This document shows, in pieces, positions 1 to 11,699 of a stretch of DNA of 64,000 nucleotides (its first letter is position 1; each line of letters starts with the position of its first letter). The notes under the pieces were generated by a model. It did not search any database, was not told the origin of the DNA, and worked only from the letters and a program-made list of their open reading frames with translations. This DNA is from Dysidea avara (taxonomy: Eukaryota > Porifera > Demospongiae > Dictyoceratida > Dysideidae): NCBI RefSeq assembly GCF_963678975.1, contig NC_089276.1, positions 28,078,472 to 28,142,471 on the forward strand. The letters are read 5' to 3'. The position numbers and the translations under genes were made by a program.

Positions 1-25
1 GCATAAGTGCTAATGTACATTAAAA

Positions 26-300
26 TTAAAAGTGATTGTATAATAATTGTTTGAAGCCGTCAGTAGTTTGTTGGTTGATGAAGTCTTGTGGTAGTCCATT
101 CCATTCTGGTATTGTTCTTGGAAAAAATGAGTACTTATAGTTGTCTATTGATGTATGATAGTGTAGGAATTTTTGTTCATGATTAGATCTTATAATGGTG
201 ACAGGTGATAATGTTGGTAAGTAGCTGTTAGGTATTTCAGTTAGGTTGTGGATAATCTTGGTAGTTGAAGAGGAGTGATTTCTACTCAAAATCTTATCCA
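26..300 (-). mobile_element. LINE reverse-transcriptase C-terminal fragment
   Basis: An open frame of 87 residues on the minus strand ends in the tail seen after the fingers/palm of non-LTR (CR1/Jockey/L2-like) reverse transcriptases: a YKYSFFPRTIPEWNGLP stretch, matching the tails of the other LINE pieces in this window (IWNSLP at 3.7 kb and 35.0 kb). Only the last part of the protein is present and no 5' portion is seen past about position 300, so this is a 5'-truncated, dead copy. The exact LINE clade cannot be given from the tail alone. Confidence 0.7.
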
Positions 301-769
301 GATGGTCGCCATGTAAATAAATGTATGGGTGTACAGCTTCCTGCCGTGGAATGAGGCACCAAATTTGTCACTGTTAACCCTTCGCAAGCCAAGGATGACA
401 ATATTTTATGAAGATTGAATTGTGATATAAGTGTGCTGGTTTAGAATGAAAGAAGGCACCTACCGTACACGTGATAAATGTCAACTGTCAGCACACGTGA
501 TACGTAGAACCCACAATCATTTCTGTACAAAATGATGCGAATGCTATACTGTACCGTAAGGTACTGTACGTGTATTTTTGTGCTTTAGCTAGTTAGGCTG
601 AGAAATACTTGTGCCATGCATTTTCGATAACATCTGTAAAATGTACGTGTAGATATGATCGTCCAGAGATTGCATGAGAGTAACTTAATATAGCTAGTTT
701 GAGCTGGTCAGCTAGTTGGTCCAGCTCCAGATTATTTGTCCGTCTCCTCCGGCCTTGCGGCTATTGTGC
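301..769. other. Unassigned stretch
   Basis: No coding, RNA or clear repeat structure recognised here. Confidence 0.4.
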
Positions 770-807
770 TAGTCTCACGGCGCCCGACCCTTTTCGCCGC
801 GAGACTA
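770..807. repeat. Short foldback with TAGTCTC/GAGACTA ends
   Basis: A 38-bp imperfect palindrome begins TAGTCTCACGGCG and ends CGCCGCGAGACTA. Its ends match those of the 121-bp foldback at 1195-1315, so it is probably a deleted relative. No target-site duplication is visible. Confidence 0.5.
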
Positions 808-1145
808 CTGGACAATAAATGCATGCTGTTACCATGGAATTCCCATGATCCTCATGAAATGCCCATGCCGAAAAGTTGCACTTGGTATTTTTCATGGGTA
901 ATGAAATGCACGGAGCAAAATAATGTACCCATGAACGAGTGAGTTTTCATGGGCTTGTATGTATGTCCATGAAAAGCCTGTGAAATCAAACCTGTGGAAA
1001 GCCAATGAATGTTATTCATAGGTTTTCAACAGGTTTTTCATGGCTGTGATTTCAAAGGTATACAAATCCATGAAAACTCACTCGTTCATGGGTACATTAT
1101 TTTACTCCAGCATTTTATGGGTATTTTATCATATCAAACAATTAA
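806..1145. repeat. Dispersed repeat with internal inverted arms
   Basis: Begins CTGGACAATAA and is rich in CCATG(A/G). Positions about 916-955 and 1068-1107 are inverted copies of one another (core ACCCATGAACGAGTGAGTTT), giving a stem of about 40 bp. The left 60-70 bp recurs inverted at 5031-5130. It resembles a nonautonomous DNA element but outer termini and a target-site duplication are not clear. Confidence 0.5.
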
Positions 1146-1194
1146 GCGACTCTTAAAAATTTTTTTTTCGTTTACAAGATACACGCGTCTACAC

Positions 1195-1315
1195 TAGTCT
1201 CGCGTGGCCAGACCCTTTCCGCGCAGCCGCTTATCGATTTGAAATTATAAGCGCCGCGCTTATAATTTCCGATCGATAAGCGGCTGCGCGGAAAGGGTCT
1301 GGCCACGCGAGACTA
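1195..1315. mobile_element. Mutator-like foldback MITE, 9-bp TSD
   Basis: A 121-bp element that is almost entirely one palindrome: two 60-bp arms starting TAGTCTCGCGTGGCC differ at only two positions. It is flanked by a perfect 9-bp direct repeat CGTCTACAC (1186-1194 and 1316-1324). Long terminal inverted repeats with a 9-bp duplication are typical of Mutator-like elements, so that class is proposed. It carries no coding capacity. Confidence 0.8.
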
Positions 1316-1325
1316 CGTCTACACT

Positions 1326-1974
1326 GGAAGCAGGTTTTCAAGGCTCTGTCATGGAGCGTCAGATAACTTTAAAACCTTTCCCCGGTTCTAGCAGGAATGG
1401 CCAGCATGACATCTACTTTCACGTAAAACGTAACAGCGAGCGTAACTGCTTAATACGGCCTTTTTCATGGTACAAAGTAGGGGGTTAACATTACACATAA
1501 AACCATTGGCAATGAAAATATTGGCTCACCCCAACAATCCAGGCGCGAACTTTTAAACGAATCCCAGTGATACAAGGCTAGATCGCTCCTTGCTTGAATA
1601 CTTCAGCTAGTTATACCGTTCGTGACGAACGTTTTACATGATACAAATAATTTTATAAAAATCACCATCTCAATCCAATAGTTGCATACCCCGGCTGAGA
1701 ACTGATTATTAGTGACGCGCGCTATATTGCGTGGGCGAGTTGCAATGGAGAAGCATTCCTTTCGTGAATGTTTAATTCATCAACTTTTCAATGGTCAATA
1801 GCCCTTGTACATCATGCTAATAACACGTTAAACTATTTTGATCACATGATACAACTTTGTAAATGTAATCAAATAAATAGCTGCTACTCTAGATAATTTT
1901 ACTAATCAACTACGTAAGTTATTAATTGTATAACTATATTATCGTAACTTTTCTTTTTTTTCTTTTATTGTAAT
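1326..1974. other. Unassigned stretch
   Basis: AT-rich DNA with no gene, RNA or repeat structure that I can support. Confidence 0.4.
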
Positions 1975-1982
1975 ATATGCAC

Positions 1983-2692
1983 CAGCGTTGAAACCGGGTC
2001 ACTACTGCTGACCCGGATGACCCACTGACCCGGATAGCAATCCGGGTCAGACCCGGATGTGACCCGGATTGACCCGGATTAAATTAAGCCGAGGCGCGCG
2101 ATAAGAGCTATGTTTCGGGTATTCTCGAGCGAGCGAGACAACGTTTTGAGCGTTCGATTCGTGTTGAGTAAACGAGTAGTTATGTGATAACTAAGCCGGT
2201 AAGTTTAGAATTTAAAATCAGTCAGTGGGTTTGGTTCCACGTAGCTACTGTGAGTTTACAGACAGCAATTGGATGTGGCTTCATACATACTTAGTATTGC
2301 AATTTCCCAATATATTAAAATGGGTGTGGCTCACAAAAGTACTTAATATCCTGCTGCAAGACTAGACCTAGACTATATACAACTCGTACATTAATCGATT
2401 AGTGGGCGTGGCTCCACGTAAGCTTGCAGACAGAAACGGACACAGTTTCATACTACAGACTGCACTTACTAATAAATGGGCGTGGCTGAGCGTATGTTTG
2501 TAACGCGATAAGTGGGCGTGGCTCATGAAAGAGCTACGCGACTAGCGTTTATACGTTCCACGTCGTCAAACGATCAATTTCGTTTCTCACGTGATCCAAT
2601 CCGGGTCAGACCCGGATAATTTGTAAACCGGGTCAGACCCGGATGACCCGGAGAAAATGTGACCCGGTTGACCCGACCCGGTTTCAACGCTG
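1983..2692. mobile_element. Nonautonomous hAT element, 8-bp TSD
   Basis: A 710-bp element with perfect 18-bp terminal inverted repeats (CAGCGTTGAAACCGGGTC) and an 8-bp target-site duplication ATATGCAC at 1975-1982 and 2693-2700, which are hAT hallmarks. Both subterminal zones are packed with direct and inverted copies of GACCCGGAT, as expected for transposase-binding arrays. The centre holds about six spaced copies of a TGGGCGTGGCT-like box. There is no transposase, so movement would need a partner element. Confidence 0.9.
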
Positions 2693-2700
2693 ATATGCAC

Positions 2701-3497
2701 TATAACTCACTGATTGATTATATCTAGCAATTATATGTATGTACTGTATGCTGTAACTTATTATTTATGAATAGTAATTGTAATCAACACATGCACTGTT
2801 TATTATTAGTAATTGTAACATGCACATTGTAGCATACATACTTTAACTTATTGATTGTAACGCGTTTTGTGATTTACATCCTAAGCAAACCAGCTGTGCT
2901 GCCTGCCTAGTAATTAATAATAATAAAGAAAAATATTAATTTTTTTAAAAAATGGTCATTATAAAACTTTCAAGTTAGCTGTTTGCAGATCTCCAGCATG
3001 TAAACCTGTGGAAAAAACGGTCACATTTTAATTAGTGAATTTAAAAAAATCTTTATCACGCACACACACACACTACACTACACTACCCTACACACACTAC
3101 GCTACACTACACTACACATTCACATAAAAATAAAACACTACAAGGTATGGTAAGGGTTGTTTACATTAGTTAATTTTGTGGTCCACCACATATAGCAACA
3201 AGGGAAATGTGTATCTGTGATCAAGAATTTAATTTAGATTCTAATATCATAATTAGATGGTCAGACTACCTTTATCAACTAGAGATGAACTGACTTTTGG
3301 TAAAAAGCGAGGGGTAGCCAATGCCTTGGGACTCTTGTACACTATGTGAGAAATCCAATCAGAAATACACAAATATTTTAGAAACCAAATCCTAAATCAC
3401 GTAAAAATAATGGAGAAAGTGAGTTTAACAAAGTAGACAATGATCGATCACGAATAGCTAAAACAAGATGTAGATCAACAACTGTACAGGTAGTTAC
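2701..3497. other. Unassigned stretch with CA/CACTA simple repeat
   Basis: No gene seen. A degenerate CACTA/CA microsatellite lies at about 3061-3120. A piece at 3306-3346 (GAGGGGTAGCCAATGCC) is related in inverted form to the short tandem repeat at 3920-4015. Confidence 0.45.
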
Positions 3498-3850
3498 TAG
3501 TTTTTTTTTTGTTTTTTTTAATGTTATTTAGACAGGGAGACAGCATCAGCATAAGCAGCTGTGCCCTGAACAAGCATACAAAAACAATATAGGTACATAT
3601 ATACACACAATTAACTAAATATGACTTAAATAAGCTAGCTTAAAGCTATTTAATGAGTTCATCTCGGTGATTGAGGTAGGCAGGCTGTTCCATATAGTTG
3701 TGCCACGATAATATAGACTTCGTTTGCCATAGTTTAATCGCACAGCAGGTACATACAAACGATGGACATTACGCCCTGCATGACCTGTGACGGATAAAGC
3801 AGACCTGAAGGTGGAAAGTAAGTAGGAGGGTGATAGCCTTTTTAAGATCT
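3498..3850 (-). mobile_element. LINE 3' end (reverse-transcriptase tail plus 3' UTR)
   Basis: On the minus strand about 3840 down to 3605 translates as the reverse-transcriptase tail with YYRGTTIWNSLP, then a stop. It is followed by a 3' UTR containing GCACAGCTGCTTATGCTG and an A-rich tail (poly-T on the plus strand at about 3501-3520). Severely 5'-truncated, therefore inactive. Same general LINE group as the copies at 26-300, 5500-5945 and 34.9-36.8 kb. Confidence 0.7.
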
Positions 3851-3912
3851 TGTATACTTGTATGGCAATATGAAGTTAGCAATCTCACTAAATGCTTTTA
3901 AAATACATAAAG

Positions 3913-4015
3913 ATTGGGACTCTCGTACACACCATTTGGGTGCTTTGCGTGGGCGTTGGCAACCCCTCTGGTACACCATTTCGGTGTTTTGCATGGGCGT
4001 TGGCTACCCCTCGAA
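3913..4015. repeat. Two-copy tandem repeat, about 45-bp unit
   Basis: The unit GTACACCATTTGGGTG...GGCGTTGGCAACCCCTC occurs twice in tandem with a few differences. An open plus-strand frame of 103 codons (3858-4169) runs across it but resembles no family I know and is not called as a gene. Confidence 0.55.
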
Positions 4016-4230
4016 AAAACAAAAAGACTATACAGAAGCTGAGCCTGCACAGAAGATGAGCCCTGCACAGCTACGTGGGCTTCTTTGTACAAAGCATACA
4101 CTCACCTTATTTGCACAGTGCCCAATCGTCATCATGGACGCTTCCACCTCCCACCGTGCACTAAAGTAATAGAAACATCATTAAACATTAAAATAATAAT
4201 ATAACTTATATAAGCATTAATATTATTATA

Positions 4231-4553
4231 CAGGGGCGGATCCAAGGGTTCCATGGAACCCCCTTTTGAAAGAGCCTCTCTTACTCGAGATACTCTAATA
4301 GAGCAGTCAAATCAATATACTCTAATAGAGCAGTCACAGTAGTCTTTTGAGAAGCAGTGCAGCAAGTTATGTATCTAGATATAAATAAGGAAATTTAGTT
4401 GGTAAGGGTGTCTATGGTGAGGGGCAGCTGTTGTCAGCAGGTGATGACCTTTTATTTTCTTTTTTTTTTTTTTTGGTCTTCAACTTACATCTAGGCTGAA
4501 GTTGCAATTCCAAAAATGGAACCCCCCTTTTTAATAGTCTGGATCCGCCCCTG
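4231..4553. mobile_element. hAT-like MITE, CAGGGGCGGATCC ends
   Basis: A 323-bp element bounded by CAGGGGCGGATCCA and its inverse, a terminus type common among animal hAT elements. The flanking 8-mers TTATTATA and TTATAGCA match at only 5 of 8 positions, so the duplication is eroded or doubtful. It contains two copies of the 20-bp motif ATACTCTAATAGAGCAGTCA (4290-4309, 4317-4336). An internal segment recurs inverted at about 10440-10530. Confidence 0.7.
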
Positions 4554-5030
4554 TTATAGCATAACACAGCAGCACAATATTATAGCATGATAAACAAACC
4601 AAAGTATTTATATAGAAAACTACGTCCTAGACATTTAATCGTCTTTGAGCAAGGCCATTTTAACGAAGGCGCAAATTGTGCGTGGGCGGGCAATTCATTA
4701 CATTCTGTTCACCGTTTATAACTATCACTGGCAAACTAATGTATATACAATATCAAAGAACGTATATATTTAAACAGTTGCATGATACTTATAGACTGTT
4801 TTCTCACTGTTAACCACTTCTTGTGCGTGGGCGACCCACCACCCCTCCCCTCCGCACCCTCCCACCCACCTACCCCCTATATGATATACGTGCTATACAG
4901 GTGAGCATATGAAAGTTGCTAAGGTCTTTGTAGAATCAGTTTTTTTTTAAATTCTAATTGAACAAACAGTACATTTTCATACTATAGCTGAATGATGACA
5001 TTAAAATATATTGAATTGTTCTGATATGTT
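4554..5030. other. Unassigned stretch
   Basis: No gene or repeat boundary recognised; a CCACCCACC-rich run lies near 4840-4870. Confidence 0.35.
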
Positions 5031-5130
5031 ACCCATGATAAAAAAAAACCTACTGCAGCTTTCATGGGTATTTCATAGGATCATGGGAATTTCATGGTAA
5101 TATATAGCATGGATTATTGTCCAGTAGTGT
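5031..5130 (-). repeat. Inverted partial copy of the 806-1145 repeat
   Basis: Read on the minus strand this matches the left part of the repeat at 806: CTACTGGACAATAA, then ACCATGRAATTCCCATGATCC, then GAAATRCCCATG. It shows that the element is a dispersed family. Confidence 0.6.
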
Positions 5131-5254
5131 ATTGTGTCGGCATAGTACACTAGTATAGTATGCCCCTAGTATTCGACTTCATATAGGGCACGCGACCAGT
5201 AGTTTTCCTCGAGTCTTGTACTTTTAATAGGGCACGCAACAAGTAGCTAGTATT

Positions 5255-5298
5255 TAGGGTTAGGGTCGGGGTTCAGCTTTGGTTTCTTCTTCACTTCA
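5255..5298 (+). repeat. Dispersed repeat, GTTCAGCTTTGG segment
   Basis: About 44 bp running from TAGGGTTAGGGTCGG to TTCTTCTTCACTTCA recurs in the same orientation at 12825-12868 inside the Mutator-like element. The short TTAGGG-like start is not telomeric in this setting. Confidence 0.6.
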
Positions 5299-5499
5299 GT
5301 TGGACATTTATACTAATACAGATCGGTAGCTGCAGTGCCGGCATACCTCTCAACTCAGGCGTGATTCTCACGATTTGAGGTGCAATCTCACGCTCACATG
5401 CCTAAGGTATTGTATCTCACGCCTATTTTATTTGTTATTTTATTATTAATTAGCAAAGCCCACCAGGGGCAACACGCTAATATGCATTACAAATCACAA

Positions 5500-5945
5500 A
5501 TTTTTTAGCTTATTACAATGTTCTTAAAAGTGTCAAGGTTAATTGTGTCAATGTTATCAATTTTCAAGTTATTCCAATCAATAATTGTTTTTGGCAGAAA
5601 AGAATACTTGTATAAATTAATTCTGGATTGCAGCTGTGCAAATTTGAGGGGATTATTGGCACAAGTATATGATACTGAGGTAAACAACGATTTGGTAGCA
5701 CCAGTAAGTTTCTCACAATCTTGAATAATAAGATAAGTCTAGCATTCCTTCTCCTACTTTTTAAACTTGGCCATTGAAGGTAATTAAGCATATCTGTAAT
5801 ACTGTGTTGTTGACTGGATCTGTGCCATGTTTTATTAAGAACAAATCTTGCAGCTCAGTGTTGGATCATTTCTAATTTGCTAACTATTGTTTGGTGATAA
5901 GGATCCCAGATGGCTGAGCAGTATTCAATAGCCTACAAGTAATGT
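5500..5945 (-). mobile_element. LINE reverse-transcriptase remnant (frameshifted)
   Basis: Minus-strand translation gives the thumb/C-terminal region of a non-LTR reverse transcriptase: IEYCSAIWDPYHQTIVSKLE, an in-frame stop where RR is expected, AARFVLNK, then LQWPSLKSRRRNARL. It then shifts frame and ends YKYSFLPKTIIDWNNL. Stop plus frameshift make it a dead fossil. Confidence 0.75.
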
Positions 5946-6610
5946 AGCTTAACTTCCACAAAAACGTTCAGTATTAGAACCAAAAGAGACTGTAAAACTT
6001 TGGATAGTTATGTAGTTGTGAACAGTTGTGTCACATGATCATTCTCACGTGATTCCTGGTATTTAAATGAGGAAATGGCATTGGATCAGACATGTGTGTG
6101 GGATTAATAATCTATGGTCAAAACACTAAACATGGCTGGGGATAACATGAGTGAGATGTAAAATAAGAATGTTTCGACTGCCTGGCATCTTAATGTTATT
6201 TGAGTTGTGCTGGGCCATGTATCATAAAATGATCACGTGATGCCATGGATACACCGCAAGACGAAAATAGAGAACAAGTGACTAAGTGTGGCTGAACACT
6301 AAAAAAATAGTGACATTCTAGTACCTTCAAAGGATAGCTATACGTGCACTACCAGAATTCAATGGATACGTCAGCGCAACGTGTGCTCAACTAATTCTAG
6401 TGTGTGGTATAGCAGATGGTGGCAGAATGTATTGTCAATTAATAGCAACTAAGCCTGCATAAACAGGTGGATAGATAGCGGAAAACATAGGTGCACAACT
6501 ACACATTATCAGCCTAAGGGAATATTTTATGTATGTTGTGCTTGTTATCTCCATCAGGTTGCATGGGACGGATGGCAGTTCACTCCTGGCAAAGGCTACA
6601 GGTTGAGAGC
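5946..6610. other. Unassigned stretch
   Basis: No coding or repeat structure that I can support; several TCACGTG/ATCACGTG boxes occur at about 6040-6240. Confidence 0.35.
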
Positions 6611-6685
6611 TCTGCACCGGTGGTACAGTGGTTATGAGTACGGATGCCAGCTGAGAGAACTTTTTTTTCGCTTTTTTAGTTTTTT
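6611..6685 (+). mobile_element. tRNA-derived SINE remnant (A box only)
   Basis: GCACCGGTGGTACAGTGGTTA matches the A-box part of the SINE at 12945-13020 (ACCGGTGGTACAGTGGTAGA). The B box is missing and the piece runs into a T-rich tract, so it is a truncated copy. Confidence 0.5.
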
Positions 6686-6689
6686 GTCC

Positions 6690-7240
6690 AAGTTTTTTTT
6701 TAAAATGCATGTAATTTCTCACTGTAGCCTCCACTGCCAGAAAAATCAAGTATCCGGCGAAACAGTGCAACTGGTACTGGTTCTATGTAACCTGCCAAAG
6801 CTATAGCTGTGTGTTCTCAACATAGCTGATAAACTTTTGTCCTTTTGCCTGTGCTCCAAAAATATTTGCAGCTGTTTAGCTACATATATGTGCATGTACA
6901 CAAACACATATTTGTAGCTATCCTTTTTGAGAAACATCTATAATATGTTTACAAAGCTTGCTTTGAGGGAATTTGAACTGTATACTTATAGCTATATATG
7001 TACGATTTTTCTCTTTTTTTCCTGAGCATAGTTACCACCATTGTTGACTCAGGATTGCTCATGCTCAGTAAAAATTAATATTATTTTTAAAAAAGCTTTA
7101 TGGTGTAAACACACCAAGGGTCTGAAGACAGATACCAACAGCCATTATCTACATTACCCTACACTACTTATTTACATGCATACGTACAGTTGCAACTAAG
7201 TTAAGTACAATATAAGTGTTTCAAGTTGAGGTAGATACCA
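6690..7240. other. Unassigned stretch
   Basis: Nothing recognised beyond T-rich tracts. Confidence 0.35.
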
Positions 7241-7244
7241 GTGT

Positions 7245-7600
7245 TGCTGGAGTCATCACATAGGAATAGCCACTAGATCTGTCGATTCTGCCAAATAGTA
7301 TGTAATTCCTCTCTGGTCAGATAAGGTTTGATTAGGTGCCAAAGACCGGTTACACAAAATTGATAAGGTACGTAGCAACTTAATTAGGATTGGAGACATT
7401 AAACTTTCCCGGACAGTGGAGATCTTGGATGGATGATCTAGACAGAGCAGGATCAATGTTAGAGAGAACAGTTATCACAGCATCCACATCATGCTTCTGT
7501 CTGATGATTCTGGAAGTTTTGGGCTGAGATTCATTGATTCCGTAAATAACAACACTTAACATCTTATTATAGCTAGGCGAATCAGCCATAATGCATATCT
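7245..7600 (-). mobile_element. LINE ORF1-like remnant
   Basis: Minus-strand frames read NKMLSVVIYGINES then, after a frameshift, SPILIKLLRTLSILCNRSLAP. This is the pattern of the ORF1-type protein of CR1/L2-like LINEs (hydrophobic strand plus YGIxE, later a (V/I)K(L)LR strand and an LCNRSLAP-type segment). Broken by at least one frameshift. Assignment rests on remembered family patterns, so it is moderate. Confidence 0.5.
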
Positions 7601-7609
7601 CGATACATA

Positions 7610-8840
7610 TGCCAGTTAATGCATCAATTTTGTCAAGGGACTGGATTGTACAAAAAAGAACAAGCAGTTAGCCTGTAAACTTACTTCTCCACAGATAATA
7701 AACAAGAAGGCCTAACACAAGACATTACAAAAACAATAAAAAATACTAGGACATGCACATGAAAGAAACAAGTTAAAATAATAATGACAGAGGGCTAATC
7801 AGAATAAAACGTGACTGGTGGCATGTAGCTATATACCATAGCTGATTATGTATTAATTACATTAGATTATTGATTTACGTAAAAGACAAAGCCTACAAAC
7901 ATGCTCCCCTTACAGAGACATACATAGCTACAGGTACAAGTACAAAAACAACAACCATATGACAACAGAAACATGACACAACAATACCTGCACAAGAATA
8001 CAAGACAAAAATAAATAAAGTCATTAGAAAACAACGAAGTGCCAACCAGAAATGACTGATTTGGTTAATTATAAAACCTCTGCAGGTACTGATCATCAAT
8101 TCCAAAGGAACGGAAACTTTATTTTTAAAATGAATAGTGATATATGCATTGATGGTGGAAGATGATACATGCATGTTGCAAGTGAGGATCTAGTACAGTA
8201 TTGTTAGAAAACTAAAAATTTAAATTAAATGGAATGGAATGGAAACCCTATTATATGTAAAATGTTGTGCACTTGAGCTGAGCTATGACAAAGTACAACT
8301 GACGAGTATGCAATGAAGGTCATTTAGACTCATCTTAGGTCCTGTAGACAAGATCAAGGCGGAAGATTTGGACCAGTTACAGGTATGAGGATTCCATCTG
8401 CTACCACCCAAGCGTTGTATCCAGTTGAACAGTGTCTAAATACCATACAAGTGCAACATATTTCAATGAGGGCCCATTAACAAGGCAATTGTAGGCAGCA
8501 GCTTTAACATACCATACCATATACCATCATTCACTATTACAGCTACATAACTATATATACACTACTTTTGTCTTGATGTTTTTCCTACCTAGAATCCTAG
8601 ATGCGATTCCTTCCCTTGACTAATGTGGAACTGCAATTTTTTTTTGTGGAAAATTTCAATGCATCCTACTGACATGCAAATTCTCTTGTAGTATGTGGAT
8701 TAAAATATACACTACTTTGATGAATAAGCTAACAAAAAGATTTCAATCCTATGCCCTTACTACTGGTTATTTTGTAAAGGCCTAAGAAGATAAAATAGAG
8801 ACCTCTACTAATAATTAAATGTATTGTAAATCAATTGTAT
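7610..8840. other. Unassigned stretch
   Basis: Scattered short open frames with no recognisable family; no RNA gene seen. Confidence 0.35.
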
Positions 8841-9360
8841 ACTCAATAAGCCAGAGGTGGATTTAGGATTTGAGATGTTAAGCTAGCTAGGGCATCTATA
8901 GTGGGGGCTAAAATGTGACAAATGGTTGATACAACTCATAGTAGTAGCACACTCAGCATGAGGAGAGAAGCATGCTTTATCTAGGGAATCTGGGGGTACG
9001 TACTCACAGGAATTGTTTTTGCAAATTTGGCTTTCTGAGATGGATTTTAGCAATACTATTGACTGAATCTTATTGAATAAGAATTGTGGGCTAAGTGAAA
9101 TCATTATTTCTAGCAGTAGTAACTACTTATACGTAGCTTTCATTTAAAGGAGATTCTGCAGTATGGTTTGTTCAAATCAAAGGGTCTATGTAGCGACACA
9201 AATTGAAATTTTGATGATAAATATTCTATTAGAGTGTTTAACTGTTATAAGAGTATTTCAATATTTTGAGCCCTTTTCTTATGTTGATTCCTAGAAGAGA
9301 TTAGCTCTTCTCTTCTCACTCTCTTTCCATGTTTTTATTGCCCATGTACACTTTTGACCC

Positions 9361-10663
9361 CGGCTACTATACTTGAATTCTAAAAACTTATTTTATATGT
9401 AGATTATTGTAAGGAAATATAGTAGAAATATTAATTAAATTGTGGGTGGGGCTCCATAGTGCAGATACACTCAGCCGAAAACTACATTTCTATTACAATG
9501 TGTCACAATGATGAATCATAACCTGCTAGTACTTTTAAAGTACAAATCACAAGTATAATGAAAGATCCTATATATGCATTAAATGCATGTCAATAAAAGT
9601 TTATACTTTTAACGTCATATTATATGACATCTAATATAGTCATTTATCAGGCATATGATTTAGTTAAGTTTGCTTTTTCGATGTGAGGACTTTTCATTAT
9701 ATTTGTGGCTAATAAATAAAGTAAATAAAAGACAACTTACAATTTATTATTGTGACACAAATTATATCCAAAGATTATCAAAAATCAGGCTTTTCGACTA
9801 CTTTTGACCACAAATTGCTCCACTCTAAGTAGGCACCAGCCTATTATGCCAGCATAATTTTGAGCATAATAGGTGCCTGAAAGTATCAGGCATAATGCTA
9901 GCATAATAGGCAGAGTAATTGTCATACTGTAAGCAAAAATGAAAAAGGTTGACTTACAATAATAGAACAGTTGATGTCACTTATATGGCATTAAGTAGTT
10001 ATCTGACACAATTGTTATTATAGTATACAATGTAGCCAAATTCTTAATGCACAACAAGCACTTTTTACATTTAACCAGTTGTTCATAAGCCAAAGTTTAT
10101 TACTATCCATAGAAAGTAACAAAACAGTGGAAATTTTTTGAGCATAATTATGAGCATAATAGGAAAAAGTTTTGAGCACTGCAGCATAGCATAATAGGCA
10201 AAATTAAAAGCATAATAGGCTGGTGCCTAACTCTAAGGTACTTTATACCTTTTGTTTGCTTTATTTATTAGCTACAAGTACAATGAAAGGTCCTGTACAT
10301 CAAAAAGGCAAACTTAACTAAATCATACGACTGATAAATGACTGAATTAGATGCCATATAATATGCACATGACATTTTTCATCATATATACCTGTGACTT
10401 TGTAGAAAAGTGCTAACAGGTTTTGATTCATCATTGAAAAAAAGGTCATCACCTGCTGACAATAGCTGCCACCTCACCAACTATATTTCCTTCCTTATTT
10501 ATAACTAGATATATAGCTTGCTACACTGCTCCTGAAATAGAAATGTAGTTTTCGGCTGAGTAGATTAGTATTATGGAGCCCCACCCACAATTCATTTAAT
10601 ATATTTCCTTACAATATCTACATATAAAATAAGTTATGAAAATTCAAGTATAAAGCTGGGGTC
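9361..10663. mobile_element. Large inverted-repeat element
   Basis: Left arm 9361-9502 (ATTGTGGGTGGGGCTCCAT...CAGCCGAAAACTACATTTC) is repeated inverted at about 10536-10663. Further inside, about 9557-9690 pairs with about 10279-10375 (GATTTAGTTAAGTTTGC and its inverse). The palindrome is decayed and no coding capacity is seen. Confidence 0.6.
9830..10229. mobile_element. hAT-like MITE, 8-bp TSD
   Basis: A 400-bp element with inverted termini TAGGCACCAGCCTATTATGC and an exact 8-bp duplication ACTCTAAG at 9822-9829 and 10230-10237. The interior is built from many copies of GCATAATAGG. Confidence 0.85.
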
Positions 10664-11138
10664 AGTAGCTACATACCGTAAATGCAACTGCACCTGTACT
10701 GTAGCTTCTACAGTAAAATTTTGATGGAGGTGCTTCAGCCCCTCAAGCCCCCCCCCAAAAAACATCCTTGATCAAAACAGCTACAAGGTAACATAGATAC
10801 AAAATGAAATAAATTGTAAGTACATTGTAGTATATGCAATAAATTTAAAATATACTAAGTCAGATGAAACTGTCATTGTGACACACTTAAAATAATCATG
10901 TGCTTTACTCTATGGTACAAATATATATACAAACATCATCTGTCTAGCACTGACAAAGCTGTCACAAGGCTGCATTGAAAGCAAGAGGTGGATAATCAGG
11001 TGAACTATAGACAACAGCTTTCAGAGTTGTTGGCAATTCTTTAATGATGGTGTGTAACTTTGAGAAGTTTGTCTACTCCCTGGACTTCGTGACCAGCACT
11101 GTGTCATCACTTTTGTCACCTAGACCACAAGTGTCTTA

Positions 11139-11699
<561 letters not shown>

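Larger units (their letters stand above)
8845..10765. mobile_element. Composite: old repeat interrupted by nested elements
   Basis: The flanks, about 8845-9185 (GGATTTAGGATTTGAG...GCATCTATAGTGGGGGCTAA) and about 10690-10765 (GTAAAATTTTGATGGAGGTGCTTCAGCCCC), match the two ends of the repeat at 45450-46490. The 1.5 kb between them is occupied by an inverted-repeat element (9361-10663), which itself contains an intact hAT MITE (9830-10229). Confidence 0.6.

Noticed and set aside
3858-4169. 103-codon plus-strand frame as a gene
   Set aside because: Spans a tandem repeat, has no splice or polyadenylation context and resembles no family.
5251-5270. TTAGGGTTAGGG-like start, possible interstitial telomere
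   Set aside because: Only two imperfect units, and the whole 44-bp segment recurs at 12825 as a dispersed repeat without telomeric context.
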